64,000 nt of DNA from Argyresthia goedartella (Eukaryota; Arthropoda; Insecta; Lepidoptera; Argyresthiidae): NCBI GenBank assembly GCA_949825045.1, contig OX463829.1, positions 23,778,715 through 23,842,714 of the forward strand, given 5' to 3'. The position numbers were made by a program, and so were the translations under genes. Below, piece by piece: positions 34,766 through 45,825 of the stretch; the stretch's first letter is position 1; every line of letters starts with the position of its first letter. A model generated the notes under the pieces. The model was not told where the DNA came from and ran no database searches. It saw only the letters and a program-made list of their open reading frames with translations.

Positions 34766-34883
34766 TTTTTTTCATGAAAATCACATACTTTTACCCAAGT
34801 AAACATTGTGCAAATAATATACCAAAGTTACAAAATCGGCTACTAAAAGTACCTTCAGAATACCAAATCAAGCACTTTGCACA

Positions 34884-34949
34884 AAGTAAAGTAGTTAAAT
34901 TTAATTTAAAAAAAAGTTTTTTTTTAAATTAAATTTAACTACTTTACTT
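34884..34949. repeat. perfect fold-back palindrome, 32-base arms
   Basis: Arms 34884-34915 and 34918-34949 are exact reverse complements around two bases. Confidence 0.9.
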
Positions 34950-35217
34950 AATTTTGGCGCCTAGAAAATGAAATGAAGCACAGCAACTTAGTTGAAGTCA
35001 TGATGTCACCTAGTTGGCTGTTAATTTTAGTTCGTGTCAGCTTCTGAATCGATCTCAATGTAGATCATGATACGAAACGCAAATAAAGTTTCTTATTACT
35101 TTAATCTTATTAATATCGGTATCTAAAGTTTAACAGGGTAATTCAAAGTTTTTTTATAAAACCTTAATTATTAAACATTACAGCTAAATAAAGAAAAATA
35201 ATGAAAAAGTAGAAGTA
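34950..35217. other. unannotated stretch
   Basis: AT-rich sequence with nothing recognised. Confidence 0.3.
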
Positions 35218-36770
35218 TTAAAGCAGGTAAAAATTTTGGGCCAGATCGCTACCGCTGTCGCTGGGCAAGGTGCCCAGAAGACTGGCGGCGTCGCTTCGCT
35301 GTACAGCGAGGCTCAGCCGTTGCCCAAGGTAGCCTCCAGCCTTCCGATCATTAGAGGCGCCGACCAGGCGCGAAGAAAGCTCTTTGTACAGCGCTCGCGC
35401 CTCTGGACCCCATGGACCGAGGGTTTCTACTCCAAAAGGCACATATGTGTAGTCCTCTCCGAGGCCCGAAAGGCTGCCACACCAGCCTTTCGGGCGGTCG
35501 CCTGTATGTGGGACTGTACCAACGTAACGACACAAGTCGCGTCCCACACAAGTGACGGCCCGTTTTTCCACGGAAAGAGTGTCCTCCCGTCCGGTCTTTT
35601 GCCATCGTCCCGCGATATGCCTGCTGGCTCTATTATAGCGGAGACGCCAGCACTGGCAAAAGCCCGGCGGATGACATCATTGAGTGCTGCGTGGCACGAC
35701 AGGTGACTCGCACTGCAGCGACATGCCAGTCCATGGTGGCCCAGTTGGTCCACACCTCCCCCACAGCGGATCGTTTGTCTTGGCCCCTAGCCTGAGGCTT
35801 ACAGCTAGACTAAATGTAGTCCTCTCCAGCAGAGTACCTGAACTCGCCGAGGGGAGCGCATTTAACCAGTACCCTGACTCCGGCTCGCAGGGGGCCAAGA
35901 GACGAGCACGCTCTGCATGGTTTATGCTTGATTCCATGAGGTTCATCTGAACCTCAATGCAGAGAGGCTCGTCCCATAGTCTCTGCGAAGACGTGTCTTT
36001 GGGCGGGACATTGTTCGGGCCGGCTATGTTGGACCAGGTGCTCCTGGCCTCGGCCAACCACGCGACCTCTACGTCACCGAGTGTCACTATTTTACCAGTG
36101 AGGCTGGACGTACTGTGAACCGAGGACAGGAACGCCGGTAATGCAACGTCTCCTATTTTGCGGATACCCAGGCCACCGTACCGGATTGGTAGTGTGGCCT
36201 GGGTCCAGCATCTGTCACTCATGTTACAATTTAGAATTTCGGCTAAAGACGATCTAATAAATTTGTCTAAACTGTCAAGTAGGTCTGGCCTTTTCCACAA
36301 AGTTGTGCAGCGCAGGACGTAGGTAAATTTTGGGACGAATAAACAAAATGTCAAAATAGTATATGCCATGTGTGGGCTAATGGTACGGAGACGATAGAAA
36401 GATTCGTTAAATTTTGAAATTATCGCCCTTTATCGTCAAGAACTGAAGTGCTTAGGAGGCGGAGAGACCTGTCGTCTATTTTCTTATTAGCAGCCAAAGT
36501 ATCACATTTTAGAGGCCAATGAATGTTTCACGGTATCTGTTAGGTTTGCATTCAGGCAGAGTTCGCATTTGGAAAAATTAAGTTCTAAACCAATGGAGTT
36601 GAATTTTTAAATTAAATTTTGAAGATTGTTAAAGACACAGTCCGCAGTACCTCCTAGGGTACCGTCGTCGAGACCCAAACAATAAATTTTGAATTTAGGC
36701 AACTAATGTGGGGTTGATGGCTAGGCTGAAGATAGCCGTTGCGAGTGGGACGACCTGGTGACAGCCGACT
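35218..36770 (-). pseudogene. LINE Y: reverse transcriptase with unusual C-terminal domain
   Basis: The - strand carries a decayed RT protein in several frames. Near 36730 it reads PLATAIFSLAINP (after a damaged QGDPL motif), then LDDGTLGGTADCVF (catalytic, 36672-36631) and GLELNFSKCELCL. A longer frame (36369-35677) contains ATLPIRYGGLGIRKIGD and SGYWLNALPSASSGTLL. The C-terminal part, in two more frames (35753-35427 and 35571-35218), contains LGHHGLACR, GKRPDGRTLFPW, then SLVWDATCVVT and QRLSLAVQRSDAASLLGTL. RPDG followed by WDATC resembles a PD-(D/E)xK nuclease pattern, but that is inference. At least three frame breaks are present. The LDDGT-type RT is unlike the FADD/YADD LINEs elsewhere in the window. 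Clade unresolved. Confidence 0.72.
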
Positions 36771-36796
36771 TATTTCTTAAATTATTAACTAATTAA

Positions 36797-36856
36797 TGTG
36801 CGTGCGTGCGTATGTGCGTGCGTGTGGGCGTGCGTGCGTGCGTGCGTGCGTGTGTG

Positions 36857-36890
<34 letters not shown>

Positions 36891-36895
36891 CGTCC

Positions 36896-36938
<43 letters not shown>

Positions 36939-36943
36939 TGTGT
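36797..36943. repeat. GT-rich microsatellite
   Basis: A long run of GTGC and GT repeats with occasional interruptions. Confidence 0.95.
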
Positions 36944-36950
36944 GTAATAT

Positions 36951-37771
36951 GCTTAAGCTAGTATTAGAACATTTTTAATTTCAAAGCCATCATAGAAAAT
37001 ATTTAATAAAAGTGAAATCTAAATCATTTACCAAAAGATCACTCCCGTAGCGGTGAAATGAGGACAGCTTCGATAAGGTAAGGTAGTTACACGGGACATA
37101 ATTCAACCTTGTTCGGGCCTTATTGCTGATGGAATTAAAAAAAGAGCTCGAAACAAAGCGCGATAATCCCGATTTAATACTTCTATCTTTTTGTATGAAT
37201 ATTGACACGGTCCATACTAGTCCATCTTTATATAAATGTTTCGTACTCAAACGGGTAACAGTTATCTATCATAAGCATGACAGTGGTGGTTGAGGAACAG
37301 CTTAACTATTGTATGTTAACGCTTAACGATTATGATGGGAAAACATGTGATGTTAGCTTTGTGTTTTCTTTATAACTACCTATTCTTGTTCTCTGAGAAC
37401 GCTGCGTCGGTACCTTTTTTTATTCCGCTAGTATTTGAATCAGGTATCAAATCTCATCAAGGTCGCGCTTGGGTGATTGATTTAATTAGATCCTTCGTAA
37501 CAAGGTTTTCAGTCCTCCGCCGCGTGACGGCGCGTCTCTTTATTTCGTCTAATCTTGTTGGCCACTGGAGTATTGGGACCAATTAGAGTTTTTCGGAAGA
37601 CCAACTGACCTAATTTTTGAGATAGAGAAGTGTTTTCGAACAGTTTCGGTCGATCTTATTTACATTTTGTTGGGGACACCGTTAAAGGGATGCTGTTATA
37701 TATTAAACAGATGTTTTACATTAGTGGTCCCTGAGTGAGTAAAGGGTCGCCGAACTATCTTCATAGTTTAG
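36951..37771. other. unannotated stretch with short ORFs
   Basis: Holds an 86-codon - strand frame (36990-37250) and an 84-codon + strand frame (37332-37586). Neither shows a domain I know. They may be chance frames or scraps of decayed elements. Confidence 0.3.
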
Positions 37772-39180
37772 TTCACTAGGGGTTAATCGACTACGGATGC
37801 AGGTATTACCCGTATATCTCATATTTATTCTGCATGGGTAGCCCCACAGGATGCTATCGGTGTCTTTTGCGATCTGTCGAAGGCATTTGATTATATAGAT
37901 CATTAAATAATTACGGAATTAGATATAAAGCGTTGGATCTCCTAAGATCATACCTAAGCAATAGAACTCAAAAGGCAGAAGTCAACGGCGTTAAATCTGA
38001 TGGCTCGAGAGTAAAAATTGGCGTTCCACAAGGTTCCATATTAGGCCCTTTCCTATACCTGGTATATATTAACGATCTGCATTTTATAGTGGAGAAATTG
38101 ACTGACAAAGTATTATTTGTCGATAATACTTCACTTGTCTTTGAAAGACAAAAAGAAGATTTTGATGATGTTAATGGAGGAGTATCTTTTACCTTGAATT
38201 GGTGCACCGTTATTAATTTATTTTTAAATGCTGGTAAAACCAAGTGTTTCAAATTCTCACTTCCAAATGTCAGGCAAGTTGTGACCAGTATAGTTTTAGA
38301 CAGCAACACATTAGAATTAGTAAATGATACGAAGTTTCTTGGAATAACCATTGATATAAATTTGCAGTGGGGACCCCACATAGATAAATTAGCTAGTAAA
38401 TTAAGTTCTGCGGCTTACGCTGTTAGGAACATCAGACAAAACACGGATGTGGCTACATCTAGGCTAGTATATTTTAGTTACTTTCATAGCGTCATGTCCT
38501 ATGGTATCTTGTTGTGGGGGAAAATATTTTTATTTTACAGAAAATAGCTATTTGAGAAATTTATAATTTGAAGCGCACAGACTCCTTAAGAAAGGCTTTT
38601 TAAAGAAATTGACATAGCTACTAACTGTAGCTAGTCATTTCATTTTCGAAAATATATGTATGTACGCAAGAACCTTACAACATTTTTCGATAGCTGTAAT
38701 GTGAACCTAATAAATAATCACAGACTAGTTTCGCCCCGGTTTAGACTCGCGAAATTCTATCTAGGGTTATTTTAGTCTCTACTACAATAGCATACCTCTG
38801 GAGATTTTGAAATTGCCATTTGAGAAATATAAAAACCATATAAAGCAACCTTTTCCAAAAAGGGATATTACAATGTTCACGATTACATAAATGACAGGAC
38901 TGTATGGGGTTAATCTAACTCAACACAGAACTCGCTGTTAATAATTTGTGATTATTTATTCCTGTATATTATTTTTAATAACTAATTTTGTAATATTTGT
39001 ATTAGTTAAACACAACCAATTTTTAAAAGAGATCGAAAAATCTATGGTCGTTTCTTCGCCCTTGTCCTCCCACAATGGTCTAATGTAGATAAGAGGCAAA
39101 AAAATATTTTCACTAAGTATGTGTGTAATTGATTTAACAAACTGTTAATATCTACAGTAATAATGATTTTTTTACTTTGA
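37772..39180 (+). mobile_element. LINE B3, truncated and dead
   Basis: A 5'-truncated family-B copy beginning in the fingers (TTCACTAGGGG, equivalent to 5557 in B2) and running through the 3' UTR to AATAATGATTTTTTTACTTTG. It carries several internal indels. Confidence 0.82.
37785..38880 (+). pseudogene. LINE B3 reverse transcriptase remnant
   Basis: The frame reads GVFCDLSKAFDYIDH, then a break near 37905, then a 204-codon piece (37933-38547) with GVPQGSILGPFLYLVYIND. The catalytic FADD box has become FVDN (near 38125), so both metal-binding Asp positions are affected. After LLWGK, about ten residues are deleted and the frame is lost. Homology in shifted frames continues to about 38880. Clearly non-functional. 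Confidence 0.85.
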
Positions 39181-39587
39181 CTTTGACCGTGGAATTTAAA
39201 TAAGTGTAGAGCAGTTGGCACTCTAAATTTGGTTAAGTGTGGTTGTACCTCGTTTTGAATTGTTAAGAGATATTTCGGTACCCAAATAAATATATTGGCG
39301 GAAGTATAATATCCTCCACCATCTAAATTTCCCCTTTGTGGTAGGTTTACAATCTACATGGGAAATCTTTTGCGAGAATACATGCTGAGCTAACGATCTT
39401 AGGCGAAATTTTCTCAGAAACATTATCTCTTACAGACCATTAGGCACCACGAAGTAACACGGGCAAATCTAATAACCACGACTTTTAGTAGAACCTACGT
39501 AAACCTCATTAGGTGGAGGTAAACGAAGAAAATCGTGATTCTTCGTAACGTTTGCTTCACCAACGTTTTCCTGTGGGTGTAGAATGA
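39181..39587. other. unannotated stretch
   Basis: No feature recognised before the palindrome at 39588. Confidence 0.3.
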
Positions 39588-39613
39588 TTGTTCCGGGAAA
39601 TTTCCGGGAACAA
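39588..39613. repeat. perfect 26-base palindrome
   Basis: TTGTTCCGGGAAA followed directly by its reverse complement, with no spacer. It lies 14 bases outside the larger inverted-repeat element. Confidence 0.9.
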
Positions 39614-39627
39614 ATACATTGATGTTG

Positions 39628-39843
39628 AAATTTGCGTGCGACCATTTGTGCTGCGGGTGTGGGCGTTAAGTACACTTTGCCCAAGATAAACTAAACTAAA
39701 AACAGCTATTTAATGCTGTTCATATCCTGTTGATAACTTTTAAAATAGCTACACACTCTTTAGATTGGAGGCTAGTTTAGTTTATCTTGGGCAGAGTGTA
39801 TTTAACGCCCACACCCGCAGCACAAATGGTCGCTCACAAATTT
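39628..39843. mobile_element. inverted-repeat element, ~69-base arms
   Basis: Left arm 39628-39696 and right arm 39775-39843 are reverse complements with a few mismatches (shared GCGACCATTTGTGCTGCGG, then GATAAACTAAAC). The spacer is 78 bases with no coding potential. This fits a MITE or fold-back element of unknown family. Confidence 0.65.
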
Positions 39844-40779
39844 ATACGACGCGACGCAACGAAAACTTGATGAAAAAGTATTCGTTTACTTTTGTAGAGT
39901 ACCTTTATCAACGGTAAGTTTAACATCCTACATAACTCTACTCTTATACCTACTTGACCATTACCTACAGTAAATCTCGAACAAAACATTAATTGCTGCA
40001 CAATTCTCATTATTTTCAACGACGACGGGTGAACAGCAGAGACTTACATGTATCGTGCCCGGGGCTTATGAAACATTGTTTTATACATAATTTTATTACT
40101 TTAATATAATAAACAATAAGGTATCTTGCAAGACTGCCGACGACTCGTCAGCACTAATGTCCATGTCTCGACCGGAAAAACTAACACGAGCGTATATACT
40201 AATATTGGTATACTTACAATTTACTAGCTAGTCTATAGCAACATATCGCGGGCGAATTCAAAGTTATGCCTTTTTATCACGACCGACCGATGGCCCTGAC
40301 TGGATTCAATTAGATTTTTGCTAGAATAAAGAACAGTTCCACCCATCGATATAAATACTAAGGATAGGCCTTCCCGTACTAAATTTCTTACCATTTTGAG
40401 GCTAAGAAAAATAGCGCCCCTGTCGGAATTCGTCGGAACCAAGACAGTACGAAAAATTGTAACGGCGTCACGGTCGGTCACGTTCCGATTTGTGGTGTAT
40501 AGACACAATATTAGGAAAGTTGATCTACGGATAACTCTCAAATACCCGGTGACTTTTAATCGGTGATTAGGAGTAGAAATAAAATATATCTAGCTAAAAT
40601 TTAACTTAAGGGGCGAGGTCTCACGCAATTAGCTCATGTTTAATTAATAAAAAGTTGAAACATAATTAAATAGGCATATTAATTTTTGTCTTTGCCGTTA
40701 AATTATGAAAGAGGACGTAAGCTCACAGATACACATTAGTAGCGTGACTTGGAATTTAAGATCTTGATTTTAATTTATA
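39844..40779. other. unannotated stretch
   Basis: No recognised element. A 102-codon - strand frame (40233-40541) has no known domain. Confidence 0.3.
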
Positions 40780-40784
40780 AGTAA

Positions 40785-41013
40785 TGTTTAATATTTATGC
40801 TTCGGAACGCACCTCTTTTCGTTGCGCGACTCGGACCGCGAGTGATCGGAACGGAACTAGCAGCTGTCACTTGTGTAGAAACTTGATGACGAGTTAGAGG
40901 TTATTTTTTTGCACATGGCATTCGGGCCTTGGCTGTATTTTTATTAGTAATAATTGTCTAACACAGGTGTCGGGCCTGGTCGGAGTGTTAATTTGTAATA
41001 ATCATCACGGAAC
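40785..41013 (+). repeat. BEL/Pao 5' LTR, truncated
   Basis: Matches 44141-44369 except for about five substitutions, and stops at the deletion junction (CACGGAAC). It is joined directly to pol codons, with an ATG two bases after GGAAC. Confidence 0.9.
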
Positions 41014-44000
41014 ATGAAACACATCATGAAGCGTGACGGGATTTTCCGGCAGAAGTACGTCGACTTCATGCGGGAATACGAGTCGCTCGGCCACATGTCG
41101 GTTTCGGGTATCGACTGGAATCGTGAAGACCACTGCTTCCTGCCCCATCACGCAGTCTTGAGGACCCCGGAGGGCAAAATACGGCTAGTGTTCGATGGAT
41201 CGGCATCAACATCTAACGGCATGAACCTGAACCAGTGTTTGCATTCAGGGCCGAAATTGAACCATGACATCGCGGATGTTATCACACGGTTCCGTCGACA
41301 CAATGTTGTGTTTGTAGCTGACATCCGGATGATGTTTAGACAGACGGTCTTTCACCCTGACGATAGACGGTATCAGCTGATACTGTGGCGAGAGAGCTCA
41401 GATCAGCCCATCAAGGTGTACGAGCTGAACACCAACACGTACGGGCTACGGTCTAGTCCTTATTTGGCGATTAGCACTCTGCGGGAGTTAGCGGATCGAG
41501 AACGGTTAAATTTCCCTAGAGGAGCAGCAATCCTGGAGCAGGATCTCTATGTGGAAGATATCTGTACCGGTGCAGATTCCGTAGAGGAAGCGCTCGCTCG
41601 TCGGGACGAGCTAGTTGAGCTCCTACGGGGTGGAGGTTACGAGCTCCGGAAATGGATGTCAAACTCTCCAGAGTTACTGTCTGGTCTTCCGGATGACTAC
41701 CAGCAGGATCCCCACATTTTTGAAAACTTGGAAAATCCAAATATGTTGTCGGTATTAGGCGTCCAGTACCAGCCGGTGTCAGACATGTTTTCGTATCGGG
41801 TCGAGTTGGACTCCCCGAAGGTCTGGACGAAACGGAACGTCCTTTCAACGGTGGCTAGGACATTTGATCCAAACGGGTGGATCACCCCGGTAACATTTCA
41901 GCTCAAGTGTTTTATGCAGCAATTGTGGTCTGCTGAGCTGAAATGGGATGACCCGATCGGCGGGTCATTGAGCTCAGAGTGGGACTCGTTCTTTTCGACC
42001 CTCCCTGGCATCAATCGGATTTCACTGCCACGGAGGTTGGTCCCCACCAAACGATACACCGCCACCCTGCATGGGTTTTGCGATGCCTCGGAGAAGGGCT
42101 ACGGAGCTGCGGTATATCTGCGTACGGTCGACTCCTCGGGGGAGGTTGATGTGCGGTTGGTCATGGCCAAGAGCAAGGTTGCGCCGTTGCGCACTCGCCT
42201 GACCATTCCCAAATTAGAGCTTTCGGGAGTGGCTCTCCTGACTCGTCTGCTCAACCACACGATGACGGTTCTTCGTGGGTCAATAGCGTTAGAAGATACG
42301 GTCTACGCTTGGACGGACAGCCAGATCGTGTTATGCTGGCTGAAGGCTTCAGTTCACAAGCTGGAGATTTTTGTGGCGAATCGGGTTTCGCAGATTTTGA
42401 ATTCGGAGGTTCCCTTAATCTGGAGACATGTTCCAGGGGAAATGAATCCAGCAGACTGTGCGTCTCGTGGGTGTCACGCTCCGGAGTTGGTTGGACATCC
42501 CTTGTGGTGGGGTTCAAAATGGTTGACTCAAGCCGAATCGGATTGGCCAATGAGTCCACGCGTTACCTCGGCGAACGGCGCCTTGACAGTCGGTGTCTGT
42601 ACGACGCAACCAGAGCCGGAAGAGGATTTCAGCCTGCTGGAACGGTACAGCTCGCTCGACAAGCTGGTCAATGTGACCGCCTGGATCTTCCGATTTGCGC
42701 GGAATTGTCGCAATTCTGAGGCGCAACGGGTGCGGACACAGGTCCTGACACCACGGGAACGGAACCATGCGTTGTTCGCATTGGTACGGAACGTGCAGAC
42801 GGTGCACTTTAAGTCCGAATTGGACATTCTGAGACGCGGACGCGTCCAACTGAAGGGAGCTGTGGCTCGGCTCAAACCGTTTATTGACCCTCAAGGATTG
42901 CTGAGTGTAGGAGGTCGGCTGCGGAATGCCAACCTGCCTTATGCGGCTCGCCACCCGTTGTTACTCCCTAGGAAAGGGAAGTTGGTCGAACTGTTGATAC
43001 AGGATCGACACATTCGGAATGGGCATATCGGATGCCACGCCTTGATGGCGTTTCTCCAGCGCGAGTTCTGGATTCTATCGGGAAGACGCTTAGTGCGTAG
43101 CGTCGTATTTCGGTGCCTGCCTTGTTATCGGGCCAAGGCGGCTACGATGCAGCCCCAGATGGGCGATTTGCCCTCGGATAGGGTTAACGAAATCCGGCCC
43201 TTTGCGGGTGTCGGAACGGATTTCGCGGGACCATTCATGGTCAAGTCTTCACAGCTACGGAACGCCAGATTAGTGAAGGCATACCTGTGCGTCTTCGTGT
43301 GCTTTGCCACGAAGGCAGTCCACTTGGAAGTGGTCAGTGACCTCACTACAGAGGCATTTATCGCATGTCTAGATCGGTTCGTCTCACGAAGGGGCCTCCC
43401 GACATTAATCTGTTCGGACAACGGCACAAATTTTGTCGGAGCCAGGCGATATCTGCAGGAGGTCACTCAATTCCTGAACGGTAACCAGGACGCCATCGGT
43501 ACGGCTTGCTCCCGACGAGGGATTGAATGGGTTTTCAGTCCGCCGGGATGTCCTCATTGGGGAGGAATTTTTGAGGCTGCGGTTAAATCGGCTAAGTCGT
43601 ACCTGACGAGGATCATCGGTAAGACCTCTCTACGCTTTGAAGAGCTTGCGACGCTGTTCTGTAAAATTGAAATGACACTGAACTCGCGTCCGTTGTGCCC
43701 GCTCAGTTCGGATCCAAATGATTTGGAAGCGTTGACGCCGGGTCACTTCCTGATAGGTCAGCCCCTTAACGCCCTGCCAGAATACCCATTCGGTGATGTG
43801 AAGTTAAGTCGGTTAACTAGGTGGCAGATGTTGCAGCAGATGGCTCAAGATTTTTGGAAACGGTGGTCCCTTGAGTACTTGCACATCTTGCAGCAGCGCC
43901 TTAAGTGGACTGACCGGACGAGCCCCCCTCAAGTCGGTGATTTGGTGCTGATTAAGGATGCGAACCTGCCATCATCGAGATGGAGACGAGGACGGATCGT

Positions 44001-44109
44001 CAAATTGTACACGGGTCGGGATGGCACGCCTCGATCAGCAGAAGTCAAGGTGGGGGATTCGGTCCTCAAGAGAGCGGTCGCAACACTTTCTCGCCTTCCT
44101 ATTGATTAG
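41014..44109 (+). CDS. pol: BEL/Pao pol: reverse transcriptase, RNase H, integrase (N-terminally truncated)
   Basis: A 1031-codon uninterrupted frame. RT: VRLVFDGSAST-like region at residues 50-65, VADIRMMFRQ (motif A, about residue 100), then the motif C position QDLYVEDICTGADS (about 180). The usual YVDD is YVED here, so the first catalytic Asp is Glu and RT activity is doubtful. RNase H follows (GFCDASEKGYGAAVY; TDSQIVLCWL). The integrase zinc region has HIRNGHIGCH and RCLPCYRAK; the core has GTDFAGPF, CSDNGTNFVGA and WGGIFEAAVKSAK (D, D, E all present). The ATG at 41014 is created by the deletion junction; the natural protein would start far upstream. gag and protease are absent. Confidence 0.9.
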   Translation: MKHIMKRDGIFRQKYVDFMREYESLGHMSVSGIDWNREDHCFLPHHAVLRTPEGKIRLVFDGSASTSNGMNLNQCLHSGPKLNHDIADVITRFRRHNVVFVADIRMMFRQTVFHPDDRRYQLILWRESSDQPIKVYELNTNTYGLRSSPYLAISTLRELADRERLNFPRGAAILEQDLYVEDICTGADSVEEALARRDELVELLRGGGYELRKWMSNSPELLSGLPDDYQQDPHIFENLENPNMLSVLGVQYQPVSDMFSYRVELDSPKVWTKRNVLSTVARTFDPNGWITPVTFQLKCFMQQLWSAELKWDDPIGGSLSSEWDSFFSTLPGINRISLPRRLVPTKRYTATLHGFCDASEKGYGAAVYLRTVDSSGEVDVRLVMAKSKVAPLRTRLTIPKLELSGVALLTRLLNHTMTVLRGSIALEDTVYAWTDSQIVLCWLKASVHKLEIFVANRVSQILNSEVPLIWRHVPGEMNPADCASRGCHAPELVGHPLWWGSKWLTQAESDWPMSPRVTSANGALTVGVCTTQPEPEEDFSLLERYSSLDKLVNVTAWIFRFARNCRNSEAQRVRTQVLTPRERNHALFALVRNVQTVHFKSELDILRRGRVQLKGAVARLKPFIDPQGLLSVGGRLRNANLPYAARHPLLLPRKGKLVELLIQDRHIRNGHIGCHALMAFLQREFWILSGRRLVRSVVFRCLPCYRAKAATMQPQMGDLPSDRVNEIRPFAGVGTDFAGPFMVKSSQLRNARLVKAYLCVFVCFATKAVHLEVVSDLTTEAFIACLDRFVSRRGLPTLICSDNGTNFVGARRYLQEVTQFLNGNQDAIGTACSRRGIEWVFSPPGCPHWGGIFEAAVKSAKSYLTRIIGKTSLRFEELATLFCKIEMTLNSRPLCPLSSDPNDLEALTPGHFLIGQPLNALPEYPFGDVKLSRLTRWQMLQQMAQDFWKRWSLEYLHILQQRLKWTDRTSPPQVGDLVLIKDANLPSSRWRRGRIVKLYTGRDGTPRSAEVKVGDSVLKRAVATLSRLPID

Positions 44110-44140
44110 GGACAGGTTCGGGCCTGTCCGGGCGGGTGAC

Positions 44141-44696
44141 TGTTTAATGTTTATGCTTCGGAACGCACCTTTTTTCGTTGCGCGACTCGGACCGCGAGTG
44201 ATCGGAACGGAACTAGCAGCTGTCACTTGTATAGAAACGTGATGACGAGTTAGAGGTTATTTTTTTGCACATGGCATTCGGGCCTTGGCTGTATTTTTAT
44301 TAGTAATAATTGTCTAACACAGGTGTCGGGCCTGGTCGGAGTGTTAATTTGTAATAATCATCACAGAACAATCGTCTAATCGTCGGGAAATAAGTAGATT
44401 CACGTCATCGGAGTGAGTGCTTCGTGTTGTGAAGGGACGAAGTGATTCGGGGATCAATTCGTCGCATTCGGACAGCGACCCTTCGTGTCGGCAAGCAACA
44501 CGACGGCGACAGCATCGGGCTACGACGAGAGTAAGATTCGACTCCTCTCCCCCCACCCTTGTGCTCCTCATCCCGTGTTCCTGCCTCGAATTGAGCTTTC
44601 GAATTCCGGTCCATGGCGTCAAAGGTCAGTACTCCTGGTGAAAACCAACCCTACCAAGATTCCACGCCCTGTCGGTTAAGGCGTGGAATTTAATCA
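44141..44696 (+). repeat. BEL/Pao 3' LTR (556 bp)
   Basis: Starts TGTTTAATGTTTATGC after a purine-rich GGGCGGGTGAC and ends AATCA directly before AGTAA, the target duplication. Its first 229 bases match the truncated 5' LTR. Confidence 0.88.
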
Positions 44697-44701
44697 AGTA
44701 A

Positions 44702-45817
44702 TAAACTACCTAATCATAGAAAAAGTTATGAATTAGTTAGGGGGGGGGGTAACCAAATGACATTACGAATAGTAATCTTATGACATTACGAATATTAATC
44801 TTGACATTACGAATAGAAAAATAACCAAATCGGATCGTTTTTTAAATATAGGAAGCGGGCAGTTTCACTGTGCGTCGCGCGTCGCTACAAAGTTACGTCA
44901 GTCGAATGGTTGATTTTCGTTTGAGGATTTTTTCGAGAAAAATATTTTATAGATAATCAATTTAAAGCCAATAGTAATAGATAATATAATATTTACTTGT
45001 GATACGACACTCCCTGTTTTTGTGTTTTGCGATTTGGGTATGATTTACACCTTTTTACGTCGCAGGTCACCATTTTTGTTTTTGCTGCCGATATGTCAAT
45101 CGGCTGTCACCGTCCAAGCGCGACTGATTGCAAACAGTCCAATTTTCCCGATTTTGTACTTTTTTTGTAGCGACACTTTCAAGCGCTCCGTGCCCTGTCC
45201 CTACTATTCAAGTCGGTGGTTCCACCATATTCTGTTCAGTTAATAGCGTCGGTAGTAGATAATTTGGCATTTCCATATTTTTTTTTTCTTCCTACCCTCC
45301 GAAATGGACTGACGTGCACTGGTGAGCTCCGCAATTTTTACTGCATGTAATTATGATAAATACATATTTAATACAATTAAAAATGATAATTTGGCAGCCA
45401 AGTCAAGTGTGGTGCATGCAATCTACTAAAAACGTGGTGGATTTGAGTCCAGAAAATCGATTCGAGCGTTAACAAAAGACCGGTCAACGCCATTGGGAAA
45501 TATTCGGCTTGTGCAATGATTTTTATAAGAATGTGACCATTAGAAGCGGTGCGGCTTTGCTTTAGAATACTGCGGCACGAATTTGATAATAAGATGTATA
45601 CTGTTAGATTAAGAAAATAATCAGCATTCCAATTAAGGAGGTTTTGATAATGTACACAGATTCCACACTGGGTACCATGTCTCTGATTTTGAAAATCTGA
45701 ATAAGGGCACCCTACTTTTAGGCAGACCTTCCTAGGCAGTCTTGTGGCTTCGCTCTAGACTGTTTTTTATGAGCAGGAGGCAAGGAGGGGTGAAGGCGAC
45801 CGCGCAATTCCGCGCAC
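44702..45817. other. unannotated stretch with a small tandem repeat
   Basis: 44757-44815 holds about three copies of a TGACATTACGAATAGTAATCT-like unit, after a run of G (44741-44749). The rest has no recognised gene or element. Confidence 0.4.
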
Positions 45818-45825
45818 TGATCGAC

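Larger units (their letters stand above)
40785..44696 (+). mobile_element. BEL/Pao LTR retrotransposon, internally deleted
   Basis: Both ends are defined. AGTAA at 40780-40784 and at 44697-44701 is a 5-bp target duplication, the normal length for BEL/Pao. The element starts TGTTTAAT and ends TTTAATCA. The 3' LTR is complete (44141-44696). The 5' LTR keeps only its first 229 bases before jumping straight into pol, so the rest of that LTR, the primer site, gag and protease are gone. The retained LTR parts differ at about 5 of 229 positions by eye, so insertion is fairly recent. Confidence 0.9.

Noticed and set aside
36990..37586. Two frames of about 85 codons on opposite strands
   Set aside because: No recognisable motif; left as unannotated sequence.
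40233..40541. 102-codon - strand frame
   Set aside because: No domain, no repeat relatives in the window, length within chance expectation.
41516..43466. Several 60-145 codon frames antisense or offset to BEL pol
   Set aside because: Shadows of the long pol frame in GC-richer sequence.
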